From: Verticillium longisporum
Lineage: Eukaryota > Ascomycota > Sordariomycetes > Glomerellales > Plectosphaerellaceae
Length of the DNA stretch: 64,000 bases
Direction of reading: 5' to 3'
NCBI GenBank assembly: GCA_019188255.1
Contig: JAETXT010000001.1
Location: 6,758,001 to 6,822,000 of the forward strand
Made by a program: the position numbers and the translations under genes
Part shown: positions 1 to 12,084 of the stretch, in pieces
Layout: each line of letters begins with the position of its first letter
Position numbering within the stretch: position 1 is the stretch's first letter
Notes under the pieces: model-generated
The model's input: the letters and a program-made list of their open reading frames with translations, nothing else
The model's database searches: none
Told to the model about the DNA's origin: nothing

Positions 1-74
1 ACCCTCAGTATCGGTATCTCGGCTCGGTTGCTCGGCCTCGTCATCATCGTCGTCACCACAGAACCATACTTCAT

Positions 75-1208
75 TTACTCCCAAGCTCCTCCGGCCATCA
101 ACAACCCGGCGAGGAGCATCCGATCCTTTTCATTGAATCCTTCAGCCGAGGCCAGCTTCTGCAGCGGCATCTCGCCACCCTTGATGCAGTTCGGATTGGC
201 TCCCGACTGTAGGAGCAGCGCGCACAGATCATAGGCCACCCCAAACGGCACGACGGCAACGCTCTCATCCGAGCCCGCCGCCTCGATCACAACTTGGAGG
301 ACCGTGTTTCGCCAGAGCCGACTCCCTCTGGCGCCGTGGATGAGCAGAGTCTTGACCATCTGCATTCTGTCGTCCCAGTCGGTCGTGATGGGGAGGTAGA
401 GGATGGCCCACTTCAGCGGGACCTGCGGTTGCCGCGGGAGGTCCAGCGCGAGGTGGAAGGGCCGGCCAGGGGCGAGGTATAGGTCGGAGGCGGCGCCGGG
501 GTCGGCGCCGTTGTTGAGCAGAAGGTGGAAGAGGTCAACGGGCCGGTGCAGCGAGCACATGGCGCGCACGAGGGGCGAGACGCTGCCGGTGAAGAGGGGC
601 CTGTTGGCGCTGGCGCCGTGCAGGAGGAGGAGCTGCACGAGCTGCAGGACGCAGACTGGGCCGTGGCTGTGGCAGCACAGATTGTCGGCGCGGTCGATGG
701 CCAGGTTGATGAGGCGGATGCCGCTGGATTCGATGGCCGAGGGCCGGGCGCCGTGGGTGAGGAGCAGCGTCGGGATCGTTGTGTGGCAGCGGCCCAGCAC
801 GAGGCCGTTGTTCTGGGCGAAGTGGGTGAGCAAGGGGTGGCTGCTGCCGAGCGATGGGTCGGCCCCGTTGCGTAGCAGCATCTCGACCACCGATATCTTG
901 TCGCCGAGGTGGGGGTGACGAACCGCACGCCAGAGAGGCACGCCTTCGTCTGTGAGTCTGTTGAGGTCATACCGGTACTCGATGGCCTTCTGCACGAGGT
1001 CAACTCGGCCGAGGTCGCAGCCCAGATTCAGAGCCCACTGTCGGCCTGAATCACGGTCCTTGAAGTAGATGCTGTGGGTGGCAACCTTGGCCATGACGCG
1101 GCCCGTCTGAGCGAGACTGATGGTGTCGCTCTGAGAGAGGTGATCGATGACCATCCTGATGATCTTCAGGGGCAGCCTGAGCAGCCTGAACTTAGGGAAG
1201 GCACCCAT
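75..1208 (-). CDS. F-box-like / ankyrin-repeat protein
   Basis: Single uninterrupted reading frame of 377 aa. The reading frame opens at a GTG two codons further up, but the first ATG is at 1208 and I take that as the start (protein begins MGAFPKF). Residues about 8-45 (RLPLKIIRMVIDHLSQSDTI) look like an F-box-type helix pair. From about residue 55 onward there are repeated ankyrin signatures, such as VEMLLRNGADP, LLTHGARPS, QLLLLHGASAN, LLLNNGADP, LLIHGARGS and LLQSGANPN, so at least six repeats, several irregular. Such proteins are usually protein-interaction adaptors, and with a working F-box would recruit targets to an SCF ubiquitin ligase. That role is inferred only. No signal peptide or membrane segment. 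Ankyrin proteins form large, fast-evolving families in filamentous fungi, so a specific orthologue cannot be named. Confidence 0.8.
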   Translation of the reverse strand: MGAFPKFRLLRLPLKIIRMVIDHLSQSDTISLAQTGRVMAKVATHSIYFKDRDSGRQWALNLGCDLGRVDLVQKAIEYRYDLNRLTDEGVPLWRAVRHPHLGDKISVVEMLLRNGADPSLGSSHPLLTHFAQNNGLVLGRCHTTIPTLLLTHGARPSAIESSGIRLINLAIDRADNLCCHSHGPVCVLQLVQLLLLHGASANRPLFTGSVSPLVRAMCSLHRPVDLFHLLLNNGADPGAASDLYLAPGRPFHLALDLPRQPQVPLKWAILYLPITTDWDDRMQMVKTLLIHGARGSRLWRNTVLQVVIEAAGSDESVAVVPFGVAYDLCALLLQSGANPNCIKGGEMPLQKLASAEGFNEKDRMLLAGLLMAGGAWE

Positions 1209-2360
1209 GGACACGATATACTATCTCGACGAGTTTTCGATGTCTGGTTTCTGGACAAAGCCCTTCTTCCTGGTTCGAGAGAGTTGAAGCTATCTGACAG
1301 ACTGTCAGAGCTGAGTAGGACCGTGGTTGAGGGGTTCTGGGATGGGGGTTACCGTGGCTGCGCGTGTCAACGTGTCAACGTGTATCGTCAACGTTCATGG
1401 TCGTTTACTGAGCCTGTATATGGACCTGACGATGGCACGAAAGGCCGCAGCCCAAGGCCGCATTTGAGCAGCGGGCTCTTTCTCTATGCAGCGTGCAAGA
1501 GCGGTAGTAATGGGTTCAGAACGCTCAAGAACCATGTACGCCGAGACCCGTCGGCATGACGACTATTCGCATTTGTCGTCGTACATAGACAAAGATGATC
1601 ATGATGCTTCGAGCCGAAAGACGATGTAGACTGTATAGGCAAAGGCAGTTTGTCTTTTCTCTACAGCGGCGACTCCCTCGACATTCTGAGAGAAGGGGAA
1701 GATAGCATGGCCGTTGGATATAGACAGTGTGTCCAGGTTAAGCATTTGCTGCAGTAGCATCACCGATGATTTTCCATGACGGGTTTGAGATAATTCAGTG
1801 AGATTTCAGGAATGGCATGGCTGTATAAGATCTGCACACTGTAAACATACACTCTCTACACCAAAGTAAAAGTGGTTTAATGAGCTTTGAAGAATGTAGC
1901 ATCTCAGACAAGATCTCTTCGACAACGAAGCCTCAGGTCTATCTCCTTTGTCAGCCACAAAATTACTTCAGGTCTATGTCTTGCAAGTCAAAGCACCAAA
2001 GCGTACACAGTGATAGAATACTACCCCTGATGATGCGGCCAAGGCTATTTCCGGAGCGCAAACAGAGGCCATGAATGAGCAAGTCCGTTACCTGGCAAGA
2101 GGATCTTAATGTGGTGATTAAAACATAAGCTATCCCTGGATATCTGGGTATTGTACAATCATTCGCTGCAAAGCGAGTCCCTGGCTGCCAACCTGCGCAG
2201 GAGGAATTTCAAGCTGAAGCCCACGACGCCGTATTTCACCCAAAATATATGTTATTTGCGAGGGCCTGGGGCCCTCCCCCATGGCGCCCCTGGTTTCAAC
2301 GTGCTATACAGTATCCAGACATCTTGCATCTACCGTCTGCTACATGATCGCGCAAGGCGT
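1209..2360. other. Intergenic, no gene recognised
   Basis: About 1.15 kb between two minus-strand genes. It should hold the promoter/5' UTR of the ankyrin gene and the 3' UTR of the Asterix gene. Short open frames on both strands lack recognisable protein features. Confidence 0.5.
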
Positions 2361-2989
2361 TTATTGCAAAGGAAGAGGAGCGGCTGGCGCAGTGCCAGTG
2401 GCGGCAGCGGCCAGCTTAGGAGGCAGGAAGAGGGGCAGGTAGGCGACGAGAAGGGAAACGACTGTGATGTGGTTGTTAGCACCTCATGTGACGGAGGAGG
2501 AGCGGGGTTGCGTACGGGACATGGTAACGTTGAAGTAGCCTGGAGTGGTGGCGGTCTTCTTCTGATCTTCGCTCTCGCCAAGCCAGTTCTGGACGCTGTA
2601 GATGACGGCAGCCCTGTGCAACGACGTGTCAGTTTTTTGATGCTCTCGTACGGAGACGCCATGTCTTGGTATCGCAACAGTTGGGGAGAGAGAAGAGGCT
2701 TGCTCGAGATGCGACGACACGGGGGATTCGAGAAGGGCTGCGGATAATTCTCATACCATCCAATGAAGCGGTTGCGCGTCAGCATGACGGCCATGGGGAG
2801 GGTGCTAGAGAGAGTAGAGGAGAGCTCCTGCGTCTCCTTGGGCTTGGGCGCCTGGTAGGGGATGACTGGCGAGGTATTAGCTGGGGGATTGGCAGAGGCA
2901 AATGTGGTAGAAGGAAGATCGATGGGGGGCAGGCATGGACAGAGCAACGTACCCAGGTCGGCCCTTCGCATGTCCTTCTTGGAAGCCAT
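2361..2989 (-). CDS. Asterix (UPF0139) family ER membrane protein
   Basis: Four-exon gene assembled by eye: exons 2989-2953, 2865-2757, 2613-2516 and 2461-2361, all introns GT-AG and in phase, giving 114 aa. It starts MASKKDMRRADLVIPY, carries the family hallmark LTRNRFIGW (residues about 41-49), then QNWLGESEDQKKTATTPGYF, and ends in a hydrophobic stretch (SLLVAYLPLFLPP) and an Ala/Pro tail. This is the order and size of the Asterix/WDR83OS family (Pfam ASTER). In mammals the family member pairs with CCDC47 in the PAT complex, an ER intramembrane chaperone for multipass proteins, and a similar role is likely here. Two hydrophobic segments (about 48-60 and 78-96) are visible. A 407-aa open frame covering 2330-3553 on the same strand reads through the introns and is not the real product. 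Confidence 0.9.
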
Positions 2990-4606
2990 CTCGAAGGGAT
3001 TGTTGATGGTAGACGTGCCGGCAGAGACCAGAGACACGATAGCTTCAATGGCGGAGTCGGTCGTCGCTGTGCAGTCGCATGGGAAATCTGGGGTTGGGGG
3101 TGAAGTTGGGGGTGCGGGATTGGAGATGTTGGCCTGAGGTGTCTCGCAGTGTGGGGCAGCAAGCCCCTCTGTGGCTTGTGGTGGGCTAGACTCTCGCGAA
3201 CAACAGGATTGGTAGAAAAAAGGGGGGGGGGGGTTGCGATGCTTGCAGTCGATGCACCCCTCTCCCCGAGCAGATCGAGATGAAGGGTCCTCGAGGATCC
3301 GCCTCTGTTGTTGACCGGGATATCCGAGTGTACGCATACTGGCATAGAATAGAACAGGATACTTGCATTGAACAGCACTCAGCGCATGAACTTGATCGTG
3401 AAAACTCCGGAACACCGAGGATGCCAGAGATAAGGTAGGATCGTCTTGCGTCTGCTGAAGCAATGTGAGGGTGAGCCGGGACACAGGTCCGGTTCCGTTA
3501 CACAACACTTGGCCTTGGGATGTCCACGTATGATGTATCCAGTTGTCAGTCAAACCTGCGCGTACGTAGCCAGACGCAACAACACCCCACCATGTACCAT
3601 GTAGGTGGTTTTATTATCTCTCTACCTGGTGCTGAGTGAGAAACTCCGTTCCGAGGCGTGAGCTGAAGGCTGGGGCGATGCTTAGATAGTGCCCGGAGCC
3701 CCAACGGAAAGCCGTCCTTCATAGGGTTCGCCCATCACCGATAGGGCGACTGGGACCAGGGTCGACGACCACATATGGAAATCTCGCTCCGGCTAGTCGA
3801 GACGGGTAGTCGGGAACTACCACTCGGGGTTCAGGTCACCCACCATCTACTTTGTCTGCCTACCTACCTACATGGTAGGTTAGGGAGATAGGCAGCGTTG
3901 CAGGTGATCAATTCTTCGAGATTCGGCTTTTTGAATCCTCCAATCCCCAACAATTGCGGAGCGATCGATGCCCGAGACGACGTGGACAAATCATGACATG
4001 GATTCGTGAATTGCGCATGGAGTAGGAGATAGCTACATTGTGCGGGGTTTTTATCGCAGCGAGCACCTGTCTACCTGTCTCATTGACTTTTGTTACCGGA
4101 TCGGTTCGTGTCTGGTCTCGTGACGAAGCCGCCCACATAAGAGCAAGTGGGCATTCTGGGGCGATTCGCGTCGGGTAGGTATACTGCTCGCCACGAGCCA
4201 GTGAAGAGCACGACTCAACGCGGGGGCTGTCGGGTGGCGTGACTGGCGAGGTGGGCACTGACGGGGGGTAATCAGTCAGTACATTACATGTACCTACCTT
4301 ACCTACCTATAGGTGGTATCTGGCGTGCTGGAAAGGATCCCCGACGGCCCTGGCAGCCCATGTGGTTGTTTGGACCCCCCCACCAACCGAACGCCGAACC
4401 CCCCGGCGAACTGTGGAAACCCTCCTGCCCTCCTTCGGTACTTGCCCCCGATTTGTTCCTCGCGCAGGGTGCGCTGCAACGGGGGGAGCTGCGCACTGCC
4501 CGACCCGACCCCCCAAGCCCCTTCGATCTCTCCTTCCCTCGCCGCGCCTACCACGGCTCGCGCTCTTTACCCTGCCTGTTGCGCGCACCTGCACTGGCGA
4601 CCGGTC

Positions 4607-4662
<56 letters not shown>

Positions 4663-5279
4663 GAGGCCAGCTAGTTCGCCGCTGGATTGGACCATCCAAG
4701 GTACCCCGGCACCCATCTTACCAAGCACAGTACCTCGTCCGGACCCTAGTCACGTCGGTCGTGCTTGGCATACTCTGTCCTGCGCTGCTCCTGCTCTAGG
4801 TGGTACCTACGCTCTGTGTTCTGTTCTGTGCTCTGTGCTCTGTGCTCTGTGCTCCCGTCCCGTCCAGCCCGCCTCGCCTTTGGTTCCTTTGCTTTTGCGT
4901 CGCCTCGATAGCGCCTGTTTGTCTCCGATTGACCATCCTCCTACCGGGTTCGACAAATATCACGACATTGATCTGTTTCATCATCCTCATTGTCGCCATA
5001 GCCATCAAACAGCCGCACCCCGACACACCTCTTGAACCTCCGAGCCCCGTCTGCATTGTCATCTGTGCCCGGGGCTGAACATCATCCCGTCCGGCGTCCG
5101 CCGTCAGTTGTAACCATCACGACCCTTTTCGCAACGTCGCCATACTCGACTACCATCCCTCCCAGAACCCTCATCGATATCGCTACGTCGCCACTACTTG
5201 TCTGATCACCCCTCCTACCCAACCGACTCCCTCGACAACAATCGCGCAGCATGTCGTCGCAGCCATCCCCGTGCTAGCC
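2990..5279. other. Intergenic / divergent promoter region, repeat-rich
   Basis: About 2.3 kb between the divergently transcribed Asterix (-) and MED12 (+) genes, so it contains both promoters. It holds a G12 homopolymer (3222-3233), many CCTACCTA-type motifs and an inverted CCTACC/GGTAGG pair near 3860-3885, a (CAGC)n microsatellite, and CTCTGTG-type direct repeats at about 4811-4852. The pyrimidine-rich 4500-5279 stretch looks like a long 5' leader for MED12. Open frames here are repeat-driven and unconvincing. Confidence 0.5.
4607..4662. repeat. (CAGC)n tetranucleotide microsatellite
   Basis: About 14 uninterrupted copies of a CAGC/CCAG unit. It lies about 620 bp upstream of the MED12 start codon, in the presumed leader or promoter. 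It creates artefactual poly-(Ala-Ser-Gln-Pro) reading frames in all frames. Confidence 0.95.
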
Positions 5280-8200
5280 ATGACCTCCCGGACCCCGATG
5301 GGCGTCCAGCCGCGACCGCCCCAGCAGCGAACCCTGAGCAGCTCGGGCTTGACGGCCCAACGGCCTCCTCCCCAGTGCACCCTCTCTGCCCAGTATCTCT
5401 CGCCGTCGCCCGCCCGAAAGGAGCCTAGCAATCTCATCTCCCTGCCCGACGACTCGAACGATGTCGCCGTTGCGCAGAACCGATATGGCACCGTGCCGAG
5501 GAGGGGAGGTTCCCCCCTCAAGCTCGAGCCCTCCTACGATTCCATGTTCTTCCAGCCCGCCACTGAAAGCCCCCAGAACCTCTCGCCCTCTCGCCTCGTC
5601 CCCAAGAACGACGCATCGAGCCTCGCCGACACGAACTCGCCCGCCTCTACCAGAGCCGGCCCGCTCGACAACGACAACCCGCCCATGCCTATGCCCAAAC
5701 GCCGCCCGAGGTTTGCGCTGCCGACGCCACCCAAAGACACGAAGCCTGCCGTCATAGCCACGAAGAAGGATGGTCGTCCGAAACCATACAGCGCCGAGAT
5801 ACCACCCGACGCCACACGATATGCCGAGCTGAACCGCCCCAAGGCGGATGCGACCAAAGTCGGGTACGGTGCTTCGGCCACCGCAAAGGAGTCCCATGAC
5901 ATGGGCAATGCGGACTTCTTCTCGTGGACTGGCAACCACCCAGAGGACCGTCTGTCCGATGCTGTCATCAAGAATGGCTACTTCGACAAGGCACCCGTCA
6001 CCCAAGCCGAGACGACCTCGGCGAAGCCTGCCATCTTTCCAGCTCTGAAGCACAAGAACGGTCTCAACCTCCTGTCGAGCATCTTTGTCGGTGTCCTCAA
6101 CCAGAGGAAACACAACGGACAGGTCGTCGCGCCCTCGGCGTTTAAGCCTCCACCTCGCGTCACCCTTACCGATACCAAGCGGGAGGTCTGGATGCGCGAT
6201 CTGGCGAACCCGGCCATCTCGCTTCGTCGACTGAGCCGAACAATTCCTCACGGAATCCGCGGCAAGGGTCTTCTCGATCACTGTCTCAACAAAAATGTAC
6301 CCACTGAGCGTGCAGTGTGGCTGGTCCGTTGTGTCGGCGCCAATGATTTGAGGACCCTCAAGAGAAAGGGCGTAAACGGTACAGTCGTCATGGGCGGCGA
6401 GGCCAAGTGGTTAAAGGACTGGACCCTCTATGTCGAGCAATTTGTTGAGAGCGTCGCATCTGCTTTTGGAGAGGTTGACTGGAAGGCCAGGGTGCAGTAT
6501 GCGTATGTTCTTCCTCTTCATCACATCGGGCCCCTGGAGACGTTACTGACCAACCTTTGTAGCATACGTCTGGCTACACACCTGTACGCCGAACACCTAG
6601 TCGACCGCGATCATTACATGGACTGGCTGGTCGGCGGCCTCGAAAACAGCACCCAGTCGAAGCTACCCATGTGGATCTTGATCAGTCAGATATATTGGAA
6701 GGACCTGCTTCGCCTTCGCAGACACGGCCGCCGCTTAGCGAATGCTCTACTCAGCCACCTCACCACGGTATGTCACTAGTTCACCTCTCTCTGCGGAAGA
6801 ACATGTACTGATGGCCGACTCAAGATCCAGAGCGACCCCGATCGCGACATTCTAGCGCAGCTCTCCACCAAGCTCACCTCACTCCTACTGCCCTTACTCT
6901 CTTCTTACCCAGACAACTTCTTATCACCCACGACGTGGCTTCGCTGTCGAGAAACCCTGCTTGCGTCTATTCCCATAGATAACGATGCCGTTCTGAGCGC
7001 CTACAAAGCCCTCAACTCACGAAACGAGGTACTCATTGCCTCAAGTGGCAAGTCTCAACCGGCGAACCGCCAGATCCTGATTAAACAGCTCGACACGACA
7101 TTCCAGACATTATATACAAACGAATTGGCATCAAGTTGCTGGAATGTCAGCGAGGACAAGCGTATGATTGTGAGAACCGTCCTTGAATGGTCGACCTCTT
7201 TTTATCGTCCTGGACAAGCCAGAATCTATGTTGCTGCCAGCTTGCTCCGCGCCTGGGCCTCTACCGGTGTCGATATCACCACGGCGATCCTTGAGTCCAT
7301 CGGCGCTGCACCTCCCCAGGGGACAACCCCCAAGCGGTTGTTCTACCAGCTTATTTCTGAACTTGTCAGAACTGGCCAGTTCAACGTTCGAGAGTACGTC
7401 GTCTGGCTCATGGGTCGCGGGGGGATGACGTCTTCCCTCGATACCGAACCCGATGCTCCCTGCTCTACGAGACTGCTCATCGACTTGCCGCTGAGCGCGC
7501 TTAGCTCGTCATTCATCGCAACCCGCGCAAACTTGCTGCGACGTGCGGCATTCGATGTGGCAGAAGAAGCCAGGGATATCGATGCCGCGTGGAATTTTAT
7601 CCGTCACGCTCTCGGTCTTTCGTCCGACGCGGAGATATCACCAGCACAAAGGAGACCGATGCCGCTGGCCAAGATATGCCGTGCCGTCAGCAACAGCAGC
7701 CGGGCGTTGCAGACTGAGGTCGGCGCACGACTTTTACAGATCTTTCAGACGGACGACTACGAATCCAGCTCCGACGTTCATCTTTCTCCGACGGCGTTCA
7801 ACCACGCTCGGTCCATACTGGAGGCAGCCAAGGATTTCACGACCATGGCCGAGATGATCAAGTTGACCAGTAGGTTCCCTGATGCGGACATACTGGCCTC
7901 GTGCGCCGACACAGTCAACGTTCATCTGCCTACCTTCGCAGCAATGAATGTGGCGCGGAATCTCTGCGATCTGCTACTCGAGAGAATGAAGATTGTCAAC
8001 GACGAGCAAGGAGTTCGAGTCAGACCGCTGCTAGTGGCATTGGGAGCCCTGACCGCCAGGCTCCCCGGCCTGGCCAACACGTCAGCACACCTTCGAAAGG
8101 AGCTCCAACAGATCGATCAAAGCACGGCGATCGACGCTTGCTCACCAGTCTCGGACAACATGGCTGCGCGCCTCCAGGATGCGGAGGGCGAGCTGAACGA

Positions 8201-9989
8201 CGAGATTGAAAGGCTACTTACTGGCGGCACGAGCCTCGACCGTCCCACCATGGACCGACTTTTCCACACCGTCGTCACGCGTATCGAGGGTAGTTGGGTG
8301 AAGGACTCGGAGACACAGCATGCCTACAGTGCTCTCCTGGCCAGGCTTCGTATCTTTGACACTCAGCACTTTGATGTCCGCATGACAGATTGGGTCCACC
8401 ATGTCAGCATCATGAAGACACGACCAACCCTTTTCGACATTTATCCCTTCCTCATCAGCCTTGGCTGCTTGGGGCTGTCTACCATCATGACAACAACGAC
8501 AATCGATCCCAGCAAAGTAGTCGGAGGTCAAGTTGGTTGCACGTCAACATACATGCAAGAGGTCCTCCAGCTCGTCGTCAGTCCCTTACCGCCTAAAAAC
8601 GCCCTTTCACAGGAAGAAGCATATCGCTTCTATGTACAGCAGCGGGTGGCACCACAGCAATATCACAGGGAGCTGGCTGTGCTTATCAGGAATTCTCTCA
8701 TTGAGTTTTCCAAGCTGCAAAATTCCGAAGTGTCAACAAGTGCCCCTTTGGCTCGGCAAGATCTTCGGGACGATGTTTTGGATCTGCTACGACTTCTTGT
8801 GCTGAACGATTCTCCGACCACCGTGCAAATTCTGGGCACCAAGCTTGCAGACTCGCCGCTGAGCGACGTGCTTGCTAGTATCACCACAAGGCTGTTGGCG
8901 CCGGCTCGGGATCCGAATGATCCTATGACGTTCGAAACGGTGCTGGAGCTCGCCAACGACTTTACGCTCCCGTTCTGCCAGTTGAAACTGTCGATAGGCC
9001 TGGCAGCGAGCAAAGCGGGTGGCAGCAGTGGAGACGAACAGCCTGCGTCTCACGTTGATATGTTGTCCAAAGCCCTGGACCAGGCCGTGGAGACGAAAAA
9101 TATGATGTGGACGAGTGTGCTGCCTTATCTGAGCGAGGAAATCACAGATCATCTCAAGCGGCAGGCTCAGACGAGGCTCTTCAGCCTAGTACCATCGCTC
9201 AAGACTATGTCGACTGCTGGGGATTCATCCGAGGACACGATTCGACTATCCGAAAGTCTTCTATCGGTCGTTGAGGCTATCATTCGTGGGCGGCCAGCAC
9301 TGAAGGCTACTCAACTCAACATGTCCATGGTAGATAAGTTGACGGAGCTTTGGGAGTTGCTGGCGGCCACGGAATTAATTGGGACGGACTTGAGGATGGC
9401 GATTATCGAGCACTGGCTGCCCCTCTTGTTGAAGTTCATCACACTTCACACGACGGCGAACGAGCCGGTGTTGTCGCCCACGCAGCCAGCCAGCATGAAA
9501 CCGCCTACAACGGCGGCCGCCAATGATGTTCGCGCACGCATGCTCGTCGTGCTGTCCGGCATCATGCTTGAGCTTGATAACATCAGCTGTGAGGAAGCAA
9601 GGTCTGGTCGACAACTACGACAGACGACTTTCGACCTCGCCCTATTCCTCGTTGATCATTTACCCGAAGAGTCACGCCTGCAGTGCGTGCGCGCCATCCT
9701 TATCGGAGGCTCACTTCAAGCTCCGGTTACGTCCGACGCTGGGATACGATATCTTTTCAGCTACGCCGCGCCTTGGATGGAGCAATTCATGCTCGCCCAT
9801 CGACAGACGCCGACGCCACCGTCAAATGGACCGCCCAGACCGAAGATCCCCATTAGCGTGCAGGGTTCTGCGAGGCTGACACCGTACATATTCCGACGAT
9901 GGGAATTACTGAGTGAGCCGTCGCCGATTGTGGGCGAAAACGACACGGCTTTGAGCTTGTCTCTGTTCGAAGCCATCAAAATACAATGA
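5280..9989 (+). CDS. srb8: Mediator subunit 12 (Srb8)
   Basis: Three exons: 5280-6502, 6563-6767 and 6825-9989. The 60- and 57-nt introns have GTATGT donors, and the product is 1530 aa. The frame opens at a GTG at 5271; the ATG at 5280 (MTSRTPMGVQ) has a purine at -3 and is taken as the start. Residues 1-300 are Pro/Ser-rich and probably disordered (QNRYGTVPRRGG near 65-77). Residues about 305-360 are the Med12 domain (ISLRRLSRTIPHGIRGK, LVRCVGANDLRTLKRKG). After the first intron comes AIRLATHLYAEHLVDRDHYM, a conserved block of fungal Srb8, then about 1000 residues of mostly helical sequence. Med12 joins Med13, Cdk8 and cyclin C in the Mediator kinase module in the nucleus, mainly restraining or tuning RNA polymerase II initiation. 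The frame is intact throughout, unlike several genes nearby. Confidence 0.95.
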
Positions 9990-12084
9990 GACACGACGTT
10001 GTGCGAGCGAGTTTTTCTGAGTCCACTCTGACTGGAGCTAGGGTACGAGTACTGTTTTGTTGTACCACCTTCGATTTGCATTGTTCAGCGTTTTCCTGGC
10101 GTTTGGTGGGACGGCGCATTCGGCAGGTCTGGCTCGGGCCAGTACCAAGGTCTCACGAGACAAGAGACAGCACAGATATGACTACAGCTTCCATTCCATT
10201 CTCTTCATTATGTATATGTCCACGTTGCCGATGTAGGGGCTCGAGCAAGCGGTCCAATAAAACTTTATACCAACTAAGGCTGTGCACAATGCCACGGGGG
10301 TTTCGTGAGACCAAATCGCTGTTCCTCTGCTGAATGTTTCCTTGCTCCCCTAACACGTCTTTATCTTTGAGTGCTTTTCATGCGTATTCGGCCGGAGATG
10401 CAGTAAGCAAACTAACCATTCTGTCTGTTGCTCAGGCTTCATGTTGATCCCTGGTTGAAGGAAGTCGTGAGCCATGTCGTTGAGCGGCGAGCTGGATGGG
10501 GCGTTTGCTGTGCGGTCAACGTCCATCGAACACATAGTGGCACGTTCGAAGAGACTTTTGTCATGTACGGCCATGAAAGCGTTTTGGGGGTCCCACGTCC
10601 GTCCCTCTCTTTTTGTGCTTGCAAGAGCAGCATAGCTGCCGCCAGCTGTTGGAAACCTGAGAGTTCTCACATGATATGATGACCATTTTGTTTAGTTTAC
10701 TTCGTTGTGAGATTCAAAAAGAAAGCATCCGGTCGCGAACATGGGCGCCAGGAAAAGTCCGCAAAAAGTCAGCGTCGTATCCCTACCAGTTGCTAGCCCA
10801 TGGCCTCGATGCTCGAGCGAGAGAGGCTACGGCGGAAGTACTGAGAAGGCGTGAGAGTGTTGACTGCGAAGGCGATGACTTCGGCTACTCGGTAAAATTA
10901 CGGCTGCGTTGCAAGGTGCGTTGAACTATATGCCAACACTGTGGTAAGGGGATGAGCACTGTTGGTCTTCGCTGGCAGTGACTCCGAAATTTTCTTTGGC
11001 ATGGTACTATAAGGTTTACGCCTGCGTGACATCTGACGTCCCCTTGTTTCGTACGGAGAGATAGCATGTTGAGTAAGGTAGGTAAGCATAAGATCGCGCC
11101 CTCGTCCCGTTGGCACTTTAAACGGACGTTTACCCCATGCTGGGGCGATAGCCTAACGATCGCCAACGTCACGTTACTGTCACGTCCCGAAGCCTTACAA
11201 ACGATGCAACTCTCACTCGACAAGAATCAAGCCCAGTTGGTAAAGGGGCTTCACAGTCCTCAAATGGGCATCGTCCTCCTCATGAGATCAGACCCAGTGC
11301 CCATGCTCCCAGCTGGGCTTAATGGAAAGAACAGCGCAATCTCACCATCATCAGAAAATACCACACACTACACACAGCCACCCACTGACAGGATGCCGAA
11401 AAGAACTCATGGGCCAGTGCGGATTTTAACAATCCCTCTGACAAATGAACGCACATTGGCAGATTCCAACTTTATCCCCCGTCCCTACTTAGCCGGTCAC
11501 GTCGTCTCGTCCCAAGACCCCTCGGACACCCCGGCCACCACACCAGACGCCTCCGCCCCGTTTCAGGAACCAGGCTCAGACATTCCGGCACAAAACGCAT
11601 GAGCAGCGCTCCTTAAGGTCCAGAGCTCGGAGGTGAGACACACATGTATTCAGTAACTGCTCCAGCACAGACCGTGGCCAGCCAGACCAGTCTAGTGAAG
11701 TCAGGCCAAGCAAGCCAAGTCGAAGGTCGGAGGAGCATGTGCTGGCTGTCATTTTCTGTCACTTGGAGCGACATGATCAGTCACTGTACCACGATGATAT
11801 GAGAGAACACAGATTTCTGCTGGAATGTGTCTTCAATTCCTTTTCTAGTCAAATCTTGCATATCCTATGTCAACGGCAAACAAAATCCCTCCCAGCCTCT
11901 TCGGGATGGCATACAACCAGATACATGAACTTCGGGGGAAACATTAGAAGATAGATATGTAGAACATCGGGTGACTCATGACCGACGTAGACTCGGTCCT
12001 GCTCTGAAGAGAGCCAGCACAAAGGGGGAGTTAAGGGGGCTGTGTGAGTTGCACCAGAGAGCCTTCTCAGGTCTCTCAGGCTTC
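9990..12084. other. Intergenic, no gene recognised
   Basis: About 2.1 kb between the convergent ends of MED12 (+) and the Egh16-like gene (-), so mostly 3' flanks. The longest open frame (11066-11602, +) has no domain, no signal peptide and no plausible splice pattern. I see no RNA gene or repeat. Confidence 0.45.

Noticed and set aside
2330..3553. 407-aa minus-strand open frame
   Set aside because: It contains the first exon pieces of Asterix but reads through all its introns; the spliced 114-aa product explains the conserved segments.
5274..6281. 335-aa minus-strand open frame
   Set aside because: Antisense shadow of the first MED12 exon; Arg/Gly-rich composition comes from GC-rich codons on the other strand.
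11066..11602. 178-aa plus-strand open frame
   Set aside because: No domain, no signal peptide, no splice sites supporting extension; composition is that of random sequence.
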